DNA of 64,000 nucleotides from Pseudomonadota bacterium. Its GTDB lineage: Bacteria; Pseudomonadota; Gammaproteobacteria; Steroidobacterales; Steroidobacteraceae. Both the position numbers and the translations under genes were made by a program. Every line of letters begins with the position of its first letter. Within the stretch, counting starts at the first letter, position 1. The notes beneath the pieces were generated by a model, which was given only the letters and a program-made list of their open reading frames with translations, searched no databases and was not told where the DNA came from. Below, in pieces: positions 27,694 to 36,021 of this stretch. Location: contig JAJZDX010000015.1 of NCBI GenBank assembly GCA_021805865.1, positions 1 to 64,000 on the forward strand. The letters run 5' to 3'.

Positions 27694-29499
27694 TCAATGA
27701 CTCCAGAGCATCAGGTGCTCGACGATGGGCCCGAGCGCGAGCGCCGGTACGAAGGTCAGCGCGCCGACCAGCAGCACCGTGCCGATGAGCAGGACAATGA
27801 ATGTGGGGCCATGAGTGGGCATGGTGCCCTCTGTGACCGGGATGCGCTTCTTGGCCGCGAGCGAGCCGGCGACCGCGAGCACCGCGGCAATGGGCCAGAA
27901 GCGGCCGATCCACATGGCCAGGCCGAGCGCGGTGTTGTAGAACAGCGTATCGGCGCCGAGACCGGCGAACGCGCTGCCGTTGTTGTTGCTGGCCGAGGTG
28001 AAGGAGTAGAGGATCTCGCTGAAACCGTGCGCGCCGGGATTGGCGACGCCCGCCTGGCCGGCTTTCACGCTCACCGCCACGGCCGTGCCGACCAGGGCGA
28101 TGAGGGGCATCACGAGGATGGCGATCGAGCTCATCTTCATCTCGAACGCCTCGATCTTCTTGCCGATGTATTCCGGCGTTCTTCCGATCATCAATCCGGC
28201 GATGAACACCCCGATGATGGCGAAGATCAGCATCGAGTACAGGCCCGACCCCACCCCGCCGAAGACGACCTCCCCGAGCATCATGTCAAAGAGCGGCACC
28301 ATGCCGCCGAGCGGCATGTATGAATCTTCCATGGAATTGGCCGCGCCGGTCGAGGTGGTGGTCGCGAGCGTGGCGAACAAGGTCGATCCGGAGATGCCGA
28401 AACGCACCTCCTTGCCCTCCATGTTGCCGCCGCTTTGCAGGGCGCTCGCGGTCTGGTTCACCCCGAGCGCGGCGATGCGCGGGTTGCCGGCCTGCTCGCT
28501 GTGATTACACAGGGCGTAGAGACCGACAAACAGGATGGCCATCGCCGCGAGCACCGCCCAGCCCTGGCGCGTATCGCCGACCATGTGACCGAAGGTGTAG
28601 GTGAGGGCGGCGGGAATCACGATGATCGCCAGCATCTCCAGGAGGTTCGTGATTGCATCCGGGTTCTCGTAGGGATGCGCGGAATTGGCGTTGAAGAATC
28701 CGCCGCCGTTGGTGCCGAGCTCCTTGATGCTCTCCTGCGAGGCGACCGGCCCCATGGGCAGGGTCTGGGTGCGCGTCGTCACGGTCTGCATCACCGGCTT
28801 GCCCGCGGCGTCCGTGACGGGATTCCCGGCCGCGTTCACCTGCTGCTGCTGATAGGTGACGGGCGCGAGCATCGTCACCTTCTTGTAGGGGCTGAAATTC
28901 TGGATCACCCCCTGGCTCACGAGCACGAGGGCGAGCACGAAGGCGATCGGCAGCAGCACGTAGAGCGTCACGCGGGTGAGATCCCTCCAGAAATTGCCGA
29001 TGGTCCTGGCCGTGTGGCGCGCCAGTCCCCGGATCAGCACCACCGCCACCACGATGCCGGTGGCGGCGGACATGAACTGCTGCACCACGAGACCGGCCAT
29101 CTGCGTGAGATAGCTCATCGTGATCTCGGGCGTGTAGCTCTGCCAGTTGGTGTTGGTGATGAAGCTCACCGCCGTGTCGAACGCGGAGTCCGGCGAGGGG
29201 GCGAAGAGGTGCTGCGGATTGAGCGGCAGCCAGTACTGCAGGCGCTGCAGCGCGTAGAGCAGCAGCGCGCCCAGGGCGTTGAACACGAGCAGCGCGACCG
29301 CGTAGCGCTTCCAGCCCATCTCCTCTTCCGGATCGATCCCGCAGAGGCGGTAGATCCCCGCCTCCACGCGCCGTCCCGCGCGCAGAGGCCAGATGGGCGC
29401 GCCTTCCATCACGTGGGCGATGTACAGGCCGAGCGGCTTCACGCACAGGAGCGCGACGCCGAGGAAAAGAGCGAGCAGCCCCCAGGATTGAACGGTCAT
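27694..29499 (-). CDS. kdpA: KdpA, potassium channel-like subunit
   Basis: The 601-residue membrane protein of about ten helices belongs to the superfamily of K+ transporters. The selectivity-filter segment [18 protein letters not shown] is visible in the middle of the protein. The start ATG shares its A with the kdpF stop codon (TGATG), so kdpF and kdpA are translationally coupled. Confidence 0.97.
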   Translation of the reverse strand: MTVQSWGLLALFLGVALLCVKPLGLYIAHVMEGAPIWPLRAGRRVEAGIYRLCGIDPEEEMGWKRYAVALLVFNALGALLLYALQRLQYWLPLNPQHLFAPSPDSAFDTAVSFITNTNWQSYTPEITMSYLTQMAGLVVQQFMSAATGIVVAVVLIRGLARHTARTIGNFWRDLTRVTLYVLLPIAFVLALVLVSQGVIQNFSPYKKVTMLAPVTYQQQQVNAAGNPVTDAAGKPVMQTVTTRTQTLPMGPVASQESIKELGTNGGGFFNANSAHPYENPDAITNLLEMLAIIVIPAALTYTFGHMVGDTRQGWAVLAAMAILFVGLYALCNHSEQAGNPRIAALGVNQTASALQSGGNMEGKEVRFGISGSTLFATLATTTSTGAANSMEDSYMPLGGMVPLFDMMLGEVVFGGVGSGLYSMLIFAIIGVFIAGLMIGRTPEYIGKKIEAFEMKMSSIAILVMPLIALVGTAVAVSVKAGQAGVANPGAHGFSEILYSFTSASNNNGSAFAGLGADTLFYNTALGLAMWIGRFWPIAAVLAVAGSLAAKKRIPVTEGTMPTHGPTFIVLLIGTVLLVGALTFVPALALGPIVEHLMLWSH

Positions 29500-29588
29500 C
29501 AGAATCTCTCCGGCTTGAACAGCGCGTAGAACAGATAGACGGTCAGCCCGAGGGCGAGCAGCCCGCTGATTGCGTAGAAGGCGCTCAT
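29499..29588 (-). CDS. kdpF: KdpF small subunit
   Basis: A 29-codon gene encoding one membrane helix: start MSAFYAISGLLALGLTV, end FKPERF. Length, helix and terminal motif fit KdpF, the lipid-like stabilising subunit of KdpFABC. Its ATG overlaps the stop of the preceding 30-codon gene by 4 bases (ATGA) and its stop overlaps the kdpA start. It is too short for default gene callers. Confidence 0.9.
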   Translation of the reverse strand: MSAFYAISGLLALGLTVYLFYALFKPERF

Positions 29589-29677
29589 TCGATGTCTCCG
29601 AGGCGTCCGATCGCCCAGACGATCCAGTGGGTCACGGCGTAGAGCGTCGCGAGGATGAGAAGAAAAAGGATGTCCAC
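29585..29677 (-). CDS. 30-residue membrane protein at head of the kdp operon
   Basis: A GTG start at 29677 is preceded by a very strong ribosome-binding site, GAGGAGG, seven bases upstream. It reads VDILFLLILATLYAVTHW, then IVWAIGRLGDIE, and stops within the kdpF start codon (4-base overlap). The product is a single hydrophobic helix with a charged C-terminus. Short membrane peptides in this place occur in other proteobacterial kdp operons but are usually left out of annotations. The role is unknown; coupling to kdpF translation or a further small KdpFABC subunit are both possible. Confidence 0.7.
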   Translation of the reverse strand: MDILFLLILATLYAVTHWIVWAIGRLGDIE

Positions 29678-29828
29678 GGCCGTTCCTCCTCGGGAATGCC
29701 TCTTCGTCCCGGATGGACGGGAGGTGGGCGCGAAAACTACCCGGCCGGGCGTGAGGGCCGGGTTAAGAATTCCTCCGGCCATTCCCCGGCCTCGCTCCCG
29801 CCGTGACGGGGAGTGCGCCTGCGCGCTG

Positions 29829-29849
29829 TGAATTGCTTCCGGCAATTCA
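29829..29849. repeat. inverted repeat between kdp and ldcA, 8-bp arms
   Basis: TGAATTGC, then TTCCG, then GCAATTCA. The arms are perfect. It sits 70-90 bases upstream of the ldcA start and about 150 bases upstream of the kdp operon start, in the only promoter region of the two divergent units, so it may be an operator. Confidence 0.4.
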
Positions 29850-29917
29850 TTCGATCCGCTGGCGGTGGAGACGCCGCTGGCGGACAATGGCACGTTGGCA
29901 AGCCATACGCCCGTTGC

Positions 29918-30823
29918 ATGCCCCAATTACCCTTCCGCGCCTTTCCGGCTCTGCACCCCGGCGACCGGGTGGCCGCCGTCGCGCCGGCGGGCCCGTTCGA
30001 TCGGGCGGCATTCGAGGGAGGCGTGGCGGTGATCGCGGAGCGCTACCGCGTGCAGTTCGACCCCGGAATACTGGCCCGGCACCGGTACCTGGCGGGGGGG
30101 GACCTGCGGCGGCTCGCGGAGCTCTCGGCCGCCCTGGCCGATCCGCGGATCAAGGCCGTGTTCTGCGCTCGCGGCGGCTATGGCGCTCTGCGGCTGCTGG
30201 CGGGCCTGGCCGGCGTGTCCTGCTCGCCGAAGCCTTTGATCGGCTTCTCGGACATCGCGGCGCTGCATGCCTGGCTGCAGCGCGAGGGCCAGATCAGCGT
30301 GCACGGCCCCGTGCTCACCCAGCTCGGCAAGCTGGGCGAGCCGACCCGCGAGCGCCTGTTCACCCTGCTGGAGAGCCCCTTGCCGGCGGCACCCCTGCAG
30401 GGCGTCGAAACCTACGTCGCGGGCGTGGCGGAAGGGCCGCTGCTCGGCGGCAACCTCACAGTGCTCACCCGGCTGCTGGGGACACCGTTTCTGCCGCCGC
30501 TCGAGGGAGCGATCCTGCTGCTCGAGGACGTCGGCGAGCGCCCCTACCGGCTGGACCGCATGTGGACCCATCTCGCCCTGGCGGGGGTCTTGCGCCGGAT
30601 CCGCGGCATCGTCCTCGGCTCGTTCACGGCCTGCGAGGAGCGGGATGCCGATTACACGAGCACCGATGTGCTCAAGGATCTCGCCTGCGCCACCGGCCTG
30701 CCGTGCGCGGCGGGCTTTCCCATCGGGCACGGTGAGATCAACGAGCCGGTACCCCTCGGGGCGCGGGTGAGACTGGACGCCGGCTCTGCCACCCTGACCT
30801 TCCTGGAAAGCGCCGCGCGCTGA
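29918..30823 (+). CDS. ldcA: LD-carboxypeptidase (muramoyltetrapeptide carboxypeptidase, S66)
   Basis: This 301-residue cytoplasmic enzyme removes the terminal D-Ala from muropeptide tetrapeptides during murein recycling. The S66 catalytic set is present: the Ser nucleophile in LIGFSDIAAL, the Glu in LLEDVGERPYRLDRM, and the His in FPIGHGEINEP. The oxyanion-region sequence ARGGYGALRLL also matches. The ATG at 29918 is chosen for the normal length; the frame is open further upstream. It is divergent from the kdp operon. Confidence 0.93.
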   Translation: MPQLPFRAFPALHPGDRVAAVAPAGPFDRAAFEGGVAVIAERYRVQFDPGILARHRYLAGGDLRRLAELSAALADPRIKAVFCARGGYGALRLLAGLAGVSCSPKPLIGFSDIAALHAWLQREGQISVHGPVLTQLGKLGEPTRERLFTLLESPLPAAPLQGVETYVAGVAEGPLLGGNLTVLTRLLGTPFLPPLEGAILLLEDVGERPYRLDRMWTHLALAGVLRRIRGIVLGSFTACEERDADYTSTDVLKDLACATGLPCAAGFPIGHGEINEPVPLGARVRLDAGSATLTFLESAAR

Positions 30824-30890
30824 CGACTACCGCGCCGCTGCGGTTTGCTGCACGATACGCACCGCTGCCTGCGCTACACGAGTCGGAGCC

Positions 30891-31529
30891 ATGCACTCCA
30901 GAGCGGACATCGAGCGGATCCTGAAACTCTCGCCGGTCATGCCGGTGGTCGTCATCGACGAGGCGGACATCGCGCCCGAGCTGGCGCGCGCGTTCATCCG
31001 GGGCGGCATCCACGTGCTGGAGGTCACTTTGCGCACGGCTGCGGCGCTGCGTGCCATTGAGCTCATCGCACGGGAGGTACCGGAAATCTCCGTCGGCGCC
31101 GGCACGGTGCTGTCGGCGCAGGACTTGCGCGCCGCCGCCAACGCCGGCGCCACGTTCGCGATTTCCCCGGGCGCCACGAGTGCCCTGCTCGAGGCGGGAC
31201 TGAACGCCCCCATCCCCTACCTCCCGGCCGTCGCCACCGCCTCGGAGCTGATGGCCGGCCTCACCCATGGCTATCACTGCTTCAAATTCTTTCCCGCCGG
31301 GCCCGCAGGCGGCACGGCAATGCTCAAGTCCTTCGCCGGCCCTTTTCCCCAGGCGCGCTTCTGTCCCACGGGCGGCATCACGCAGGAAACCGTCGGCGCC
31401 TATCTGGCTCTGCCCAATGTGCTGTGCGCGGGCGGCTCCTGGCTGTCGCCGGCGCCCGCCCTGGCGGCACGCGATTGGAAACGGATCGAAGTCCTGGCGG
31501 CCGAAGCCGCCGCCGCCAGAAGAACTTGA
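30891..31529 (+). CDS. eda: 2-dehydro-3-deoxy-phosphogluconate (KDPG) aldolase
   Basis: The 212-residue class I aldolase cleaves KDPG to pyruvate and glyceraldehyde-3-phosphate (Entner-Doudoroff pathway); some members also act on 4-hydroxy-2-oxoglutarate. The Schiff-base lysine is in HCFKFFPAGPAGG, the catalytic Glu in HVLEVTLRT, and GAGTVL and FCPTGGI are present. No edd gene is in the window. It starts 67 bases after ldcA on the same strand. Confidence 0.95.
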   Translation: MHSRADIERILKLSPVMPVVVIDEADIAPELARAFIRGGIHVLEVTLRTAAALRAIELIAREVPEISVGAGTVLSAQDLRAAANAGATFAISPGATSALLEAGLNAPIPYLPAVATASELMAGLTHGYHCFKFFPAGPAGGTAMLKSFAGPFPQARFCPTGGITQETVGAYLALPNVLCAGGSWLSPAPALAARDWKRIEVLAAEAAAARRT

Positions 31530-31644
31530 GCCGCTCTTGAGCGTCAAATCGCGAACCCTCCCCCTAGGCGACCCCTCTCACCTGCGCGCGTGGTGGGGGC
31601 TTTCGCTCAACTGACGCGCCTGCGGCCACATCGTGGCAAACGCC

Positions 31645-32358
31645 ATGCCGATCCGAACCCGACTCCTTCCCTGCTGCGCCGCGCTTCTGGCCGTAACCGT
31701 CGCGGGGTGCGCCTCACACCGGCTGTTGGCCACGGCTCCTGCGGGCCTGCGGCTCAGCGGCAACTGGGCGCTCGACCCGGCCGCCAGCGAGGATACCGCT
31801 CAGGTGGTCGCGCATTTGCAGGCCGAGACCTCAAATGCCTTGCACCTGCGGCCGCAGCGGGCGGGCGGCGGACCCGCCGGGGCCGGGGGAAGGCGCCGGG
31901 GCATGGGTCGGGACGCAGGCGCGGGCGCGCCGGGCGGTGCCGGCCGGGCCGGGCCGCAGGCATCGGCCCCCGCGCGATTCCATCCGGCGCCGGGAGCGGC
32001 ACTGATCCAGGAATTTCTCTCCAACGTCCCCGGCAACAACCTGACGATTACGGTCCGGCCGGGCTCGATCACCGTCGCCTCCGATGACTCATCGCAGCAA
32101 TACGCGTCCGGCGTGCGCACGGCGGTGGAGTGGGGGCGGATCAGCGCGGAGCAGATCTCCGGCTGGCAGGGCCGGCGGTACGTCATCGACACCCGGCCCG
32201 AGTGGGGACCTGCGATCACGCAAAGCTACGCCCTGGCGCCTGACGGCATGCTCGTGGTGACACTCAGGCTGCAGGGCAACGGGATCGAGGCCATCCTGAC
32301 ACGACGCTACCGGCGCACCAAACACGCGCCGCCCGTGCTGCTTCCCACGAGCGACTAA
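31645..32358 (+). CDS. uncharacterised lipoprotein
   Basis: The 237-residue product has a lipoprotein signal ending in the lipobox VAGC (about residue 22 from the ATG). A Gly/Ala/Arg-rich low-complexity stretch (~75-110) follows, and then a C-terminal domain with beta strands (LTITVRPGSITVASDD, YVIDTRPEWGPAITQSY, MLVVTLRL). I do not recognise a family with confidence. A GTG at 31633 is an alternative start. The stop overlaps the convergent rhomboid gene by 4 bases. Confidence 0.75.
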   Translation: MPIRTRLLPCCAALLAVTVAGCASHRLLATAPAGLRLSGNWALDPAASEDTAQVVAHLQAETSNALHLRPQRAGGGPAGAGGRRRGMGRDAGAGAPGGAGRAGPQASAPARFHPAPGAALIQEFLSNVPGNNLTITVRPGSITVASDDSSQQYASGVRTAVEWGRISAEQISGWQGRRYVIDTRPEWGPAITQSYALAPDGMLVVTLRLQGNGIEAILTRRYRRTKHAPPVLLPTSD

Positions 32359-33302
32359 CGCCACCATAAGGCAAACCCCCACGCCACCGTCATGATGGTT
32401 ACCGCGGCGAGCCCCGCCGGCCACTGCCGCATCCGGGGAAGGCGTCGCTCCATGCCCGGCCGGGCCGCCGCCCAGCCGAGCATCACACCGAAACCGAAGC
32501 CCAGCAGATGCGCCATCACATCCGTGTGCTTGCCGGCGGTGCCCAGCCATGCGAGCAGGACCACACCGGCCCCGAGCGGCCCCCAGCGCCGCAGCCAGCC
32601 CTGTGCGTCCGCCTTTTCGCGCCGCCACGTGTGCGCCGCCATCAGTCCGAGCGCCGTAAACACCGCAGTCGAGGCGCCCGCGGAACGATACCAGGGAGGC
32701 GCGATGAAGCCTTCCAACAGGTTGGCGAGACCCGCACCCACGACGATGAGCAGCCAGGCGGTGCCGACCCCGAGCTGGCGGGCGGCAAGGTACCCGAACC
32801 AGATGCCCGCGAGCAGGTTGCCGGCGAGGTGCGGGCCGCTCAGGTGCAACGTCAGCGAGGTCCACGCGCGCCACCACTGGCCGCTCCGCACGCCCGCCCC
32901 GTACAGATCGCCCCTCGCAAAGGCGTCCAGGCGCACCAGGCCGCTCGAGATCATATAGGCGACGCCGATCAGCCATGCCGCGTAGACCGCGCACCCCACC
33001 CACGCGTTGGGATAGAGCAATCGGGCCGGTGCAGCCGGCGGCGCCTCGGCGCTCTCGGCCTCGTACTCCCTCAGCTCGGCCGCCGCCCGAGGCACGTCCG
33101 ACTCGCCCACCTGCACCAGAAACTGTCCATCGTATTCGATCACCCGGCTCGGGATGCCGACGGCCGCCAGCACGAATGAGCGCTCCTCGCAGCGCGCACG
33201 GCCGCGGGACCGGTAGACTTCGATCTCCGGCTCCATCACCCGTACAGGCGCCGCGGAAGCAGGCACGCCGGCGGCAGAATGAGCGTGCGGATGGGAACCC
33301 AT
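32355..33302 (-). CDS. rhomboid family intramembrane protease with N-terminal DUF2007-like domain
   Basis: The 315-residue protein has a soluble N-terminal domain (IEVYRSRGRARCEERSFVLAAVGIPSRVI, about 24-75) resembling the DUF2007 putative signal-transducing domain. Six membrane helices follow. The rhomboid elements are there: HLAGNLLAG, the catalytic Ser in the segment AGASTAVF, and the catalytic His in VMAHLLGFGFG. The usual GxSG is GAST here. The ATG at 33302 is chosen; an ATG at 33236 would remove about 22 residues. Divergent from hemN. Confidence 0.85.
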   Translation of the reverse strand: MGSHPHAHSAAGVPASAAPVRVMEPEIEVYRSRGRARCEERSFVLAAVGIPSRVIEYDGQFLVQVGESDVPRAAAELREYEAESAEAPPAAPARLLYPNAWVGCAVYAAWLIGVAYMISSGLVRLDAFARGDLYGAGVRSGQWWRAWTSLTLHLSGPHLAGNLLAGIWFGYLAARQLGVGTAWLLIVVGAGLANLLEGFIAPPWYRSAGASTAVFTALGLMAAHTWRREKADAQGWLRRWGPLGAGVVLLAWLGTAGKHTDVMAHLLGFGFGVMLGWAAARPGMERRLPRMRQWPAGLAAVTIMTVAWGFALWWR

Positions 33303-33418
33303 GACCGAGACAGCATGCTTGCGGACCGATCCTACTTGTGTAAAGTACGTATGTGCCACGATGCACCCCCGTGGGACGCTGACTTGACGCAGCACGGCGC
33401 CGGGCTCGGCGCACCTCC

Positions 33419-34813
33419 ATGAACGACACCCCTCCATTCGACCGCGAGCTCCTGCGCCGCTATGACCGGCCCGGCCCACGCTACACCTCCTACCCGACCG
33501 CGCCGCAGTTTCAGCCCTCCTTCGGCGCCGGGCAACTGCGCGAGCACATCCGGCTGAGCAACGCCCGCGCCCGTGCGCTCTCGATCTACGCGCACATGCC
33601 CTTCTGTCTCAGCCCGTGCTTCTACTGCGGCTGCAACCGGGTCATCACGCGCGATACCGCCCGGGGGGAGCGCTATCTGGCGCGGCTGCTGTCGGAGGTG
33701 GCCCTGGTCGGGCCGCTGTTCGACCACGGCCGCGAGGTGCTGCAGGTGCATCTCGGCGGCGGCACGCCCAACTTTTTCACCCCGATGCAGATCGGCCGAC
33801 TGCTCGAGGCCTTGGCGCGGCAGTTTCACTTGAGCTCCCATCCGGGGCGGGACTTCTCCATCGAGCTCGATCCGCGCACGGTGCGTGCCGGGGATATCGC
33901 CGCGCTCGCCGGACTCGGCTTCAACCGCGCCAGTCTCGGCGTGCAGGACTTCGACCCGCAGGTGCAGCAGGCGGTCAATCGCATTCAGACCGTGGAGCAG
34001 ACCCTGGACGTCATCGAAGCGTGCCGAGTGAATGGCATGCGCTCGGTCAACGTGGATCTGATCTATGGGCTGCCGCTTCAGACTCCCGCGGGGTTCGGCG
34101 AGACGCTCGGCACCATCATCGAGGCTCGGCCCGACCGGCTCGCGGTCTACGGCTATGCGCACCTGCCGCAGATCTTCAAGCCGCAGCGCCAGCTCGATAC
34201 CACCTTCCTGCCCCACCCCGAGACGCGCATCGCGCTGCTGAAGCTGGCCATCGAGCGGCTCTCGGCCGCGGGCTACCGTTACATCGGGATGGACCACTTC
34301 GCCCTGCCGCAGGACGATCTCGCCCGCGCTCAGGTTGCCGGAGGGCTCCATCGCAACTTCATGGGCTATACCACTCATGCCGACTGCGACCTGCTCGGCC
34401 TCGGCGTGAGCGCCATCAGCCACGTCGGCGCGAGCTTCAGCCAGAACCACCGCGACCTGCCGGGCTGGGAGATGGCAATCGATGAGGGCCGGCTGCCCGT
34501 GTGGCGCGGCCTCTCCCTCGATGAGGACGACCTCGTGCGGGCCGATGTCATCCAGCAGCTGATGTGCCGCGCAACCGTCGACATTGCGGCCGTCGAGTCG
34601 CGCCACCACATCGCGTTCGCCCGCTACTTCGCGCAGGCGCTTACCCGGCTCGGGCCGCTCGAGGCGGATGCTCTGGTCACGATCACACCCGCGACGATTG
34701 AAGCCACCCCGCGCGGGCGGATGCTGCTGCGCCTCATCGCCATGTGCTTCGATCGCTACCTGGAGCCGGCCGGCCAGCCGGCCGAAGCGCCGCGATACTC
34801 CAAGGTCGTCTGA
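33419..34813 (+). CDS. hemN: oxygen-independent coproporphyrinogen III oxidase
   Basis: This 464-residue radical-SAM enzyme decarboxylates coproporphyrinogen III in anaerobic haem synthesis. The [4Fe-4S] motif CLSPCFYC (CxxxCxxC, about 66-73) is followed by an extra Cys, as in true HemN. The N-terminal RYDRPGPRYTSYPTAPQF, HLGGGTPNFF, and MDHFALPQDDLARA complete the assignment and set it apart from the shorter HemW. Its presence suggests growth at low oxygen. I see no convincing FNR site in the 116-base gap to the rhomboid gene. Confidence 0.96.
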   Translation: MNDTPPFDRELLRRYDRPGPRYTSYPTAPQFQPSFGAGQLREHIRLSNARARALSIYAHMPFCLSPCFYCGCNRVITRDTARGERYLARLLSEVALVGPLFDHGREVLQVHLGGGTPNFFTPMQIGRLLEALARQFHLSSHPGRDFSIELDPRTVRAGDIAALAGLGFNRASLGVQDFDPQVQQAVNRIQTVEQTLDVIEACRVNGMRSVNVDLIYGLPLQTPAGFGETLGTIIEARPDRLAVYGYAHLPQIFKPQRQLDTTFLPHPETRIALLKLAIERLSAAGYRYIGMDHFALPQDDLARAQVAGGLHRNFMGYTTHADCDLLGLGVSAISHVGASFSQNHRDLPGWEMAIDEGRLPVWRGLSLDEDDLVRADVIQQLMCRATVDIAAVESRHHIAFARYFAQALTRLGPLEADALVTITPATIEATPRGRMLLRLIAMCFDRYLEPAGQPAEAPRYSKVV

Positions 34814-34871
34814 GCTCATTGAAACGCGCCGGGTCCGCGCATCGTGCCTGCCACTCCCGGCGGCCCACCGA

Positions 34872-34899
34872 TTGACAGCGCTGACATTTACTCTATCGT
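34872..34899 (+). promoter_or_regulatory. promoter and LacI-type operator of the regulator gene
   Basis: TTGACA (34872-34877), a 16-base spacer, and TATCGT (34894-34899). The operator TGACAGCGCTGACA at 34873-34886 overlaps the -35 and spacer and is a near-perfect palindrome with a central CG, as expected for LacI-family dimers. Transcription would start within a base or two of the ATG at 34906, so the message is probably leaderless. The overlap suggests autorepression. Confidence 0.65.
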
Positions 34900-34905
34900 A
34901 CGGCC

Positions 34906-35964
34906 ATGAGCAAAGCGGCGGGGCCGGGACGGCAGTCCACGACAATCGAAATGGTGGCGGACCGTGCGGGCGTGTCCTCTAAGACCGTCTCGCGCGTCAT
35001 CAACAACGAGCGCAGCGTGCGCGCCGAAACCCGCACGCGGGTTCTGGAGGCGATCAAACAGCTCGACTACCAACCGAGTCTGAACGCGCGCGGACTCGCG
35101 GGCGACCGCTCGTTTCTGGTCGGGCTCTTCTACGACAAGCCGGGAGATTATCTCAGCGAGTTTCAAACCGGCGCCGTGCAGCGCTGCCGGGAAGCGGGCC
35201 TGCACCTGATGGTGGAGCCGCTGGAGACCGCGAGCGCCGACATCGCGCGCGACGTGAGCGCGCTCATCCGGCAGCTGCGGCTGGAGGGGGTCATTCTGGT
35301 GCCACCTCTCAGTGATAACGCGGACGTCCGTGACACCTTGGCGGTGGCCGGAATTCCGGCGGTGCACATCGCGCCCATGCACGCGCCGGCCGACTCCCCT
35401 TCCGTGGACACGGATGATCGCACGGCGGCCCGCAAGCTCACCGCGCAATTGGTCGGGCATGGACATCGCCGGATCGCCTTCATGCTCGGCCGGCCCGACC
35501 ACCGCGCCACCGAGCAGCGCTACCTTGGGTTCACCGATGTCATGCATGCGCACGGACTCGCCGTCGACCGGCAGCTGGTGCGGGCCGGCAATTTCGAATT
35601 CTCCGATGGACTCGAATGCGCCCGCAGCATCCTCGAGGCGCTTCCCCGCCCGACGGCCATCTTCGCGAGCAACGATGACATGGCGGCGGCGGCTGTGTGT
35701 GTGGGTCGCCAGATGGGGCTTGCCCTGCCGGAGCAACTCTCGATCGTCGGTTTCGACGATGCGCCGGTCGCCACCATGATCTGGCCGCAGCTGAGCACGG
35801 TGCGCCAGCCCGTCAGGGCCATCGCCCGGATCGCCGCCGATCTCATCATCGAGCACAGGCCGCACCAGCACGGCTGGCCGCGGCCCGTGCCGCGGCCCAG
35901 GCTCGATCTGGAGCTGGTGTTGCGAGGCTCGATCGCCCCACCCCCCGCCGCGCGCGCAGCGTGA
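34906..35964 (+). CDS. LacI family transcriptional regulator
   Basis: The 352-residue repressor has an N-terminal HTH (IEMVADRAGVSSKTVSRVINNERSVRAETRTRV split across about 14-46) with the LacI recognition helix and hinge (YQPSLNARGLAG). A periplasmic-binding-protein-like effector domain follows (FDDAPVATMIWPQLSTVRQP). The effector is likely a sugar. A matching palindrome at 37235-37256 suggests it controls the AGE-family epimerase gene, which is convergent with it 57 bases away. There is no ribosome-binding site upstream of the ATG. Confidence 0.93.
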   Translation: MSKAAGPGRQSTTIEMVADRAGVSSKTVSRVINNERSVRAETRTRVLEAIKQLDYQPSLNARGLAGDRSFLVGLFYDKPGDYLSEFQTGAVQRCREAGLHLMVEPLETASADIARDVSALIRQLRLEGVILVPPLSDNADVRDTLAVAGIPAVHIAPMHAPADSPSVDTDDRTAARKLTAQLVGHGHRRIAFMLGRPDHRATEQRYLGFTDVMHAHGLAVDRQLVRAGNFEFSDGLECARSILEALPRPTAIFASNDDMAAAAVCVGRQMGLALPEQLSIVGFDDAPVATMIWPQLSTVRQPVRAIARIAADLIIEHRPHQHGWPRPVPRPRLDLELVLRGSIAPPPAARAA

Positions 35965-36021
35965 CCTGCGGAGATGGAATTGACGCCCTGACCCCCTCCC
36001 CCGGCGGGGCAAGGCGCATCC

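Noticed and set aside
29702-29917. N-terminal extension of the 30-residue kdp peptide to 113 residues
   Set aside because: The frame is open upstream but there is no family-like sequence there, and the strong ribosome-binding site marks the GTG at 29677 as the start.
33303-33418. FNR site in front of hemN
   Set aside because: No TTGAT-N4-ATCAA-like palindrome with acceptable matches is present.
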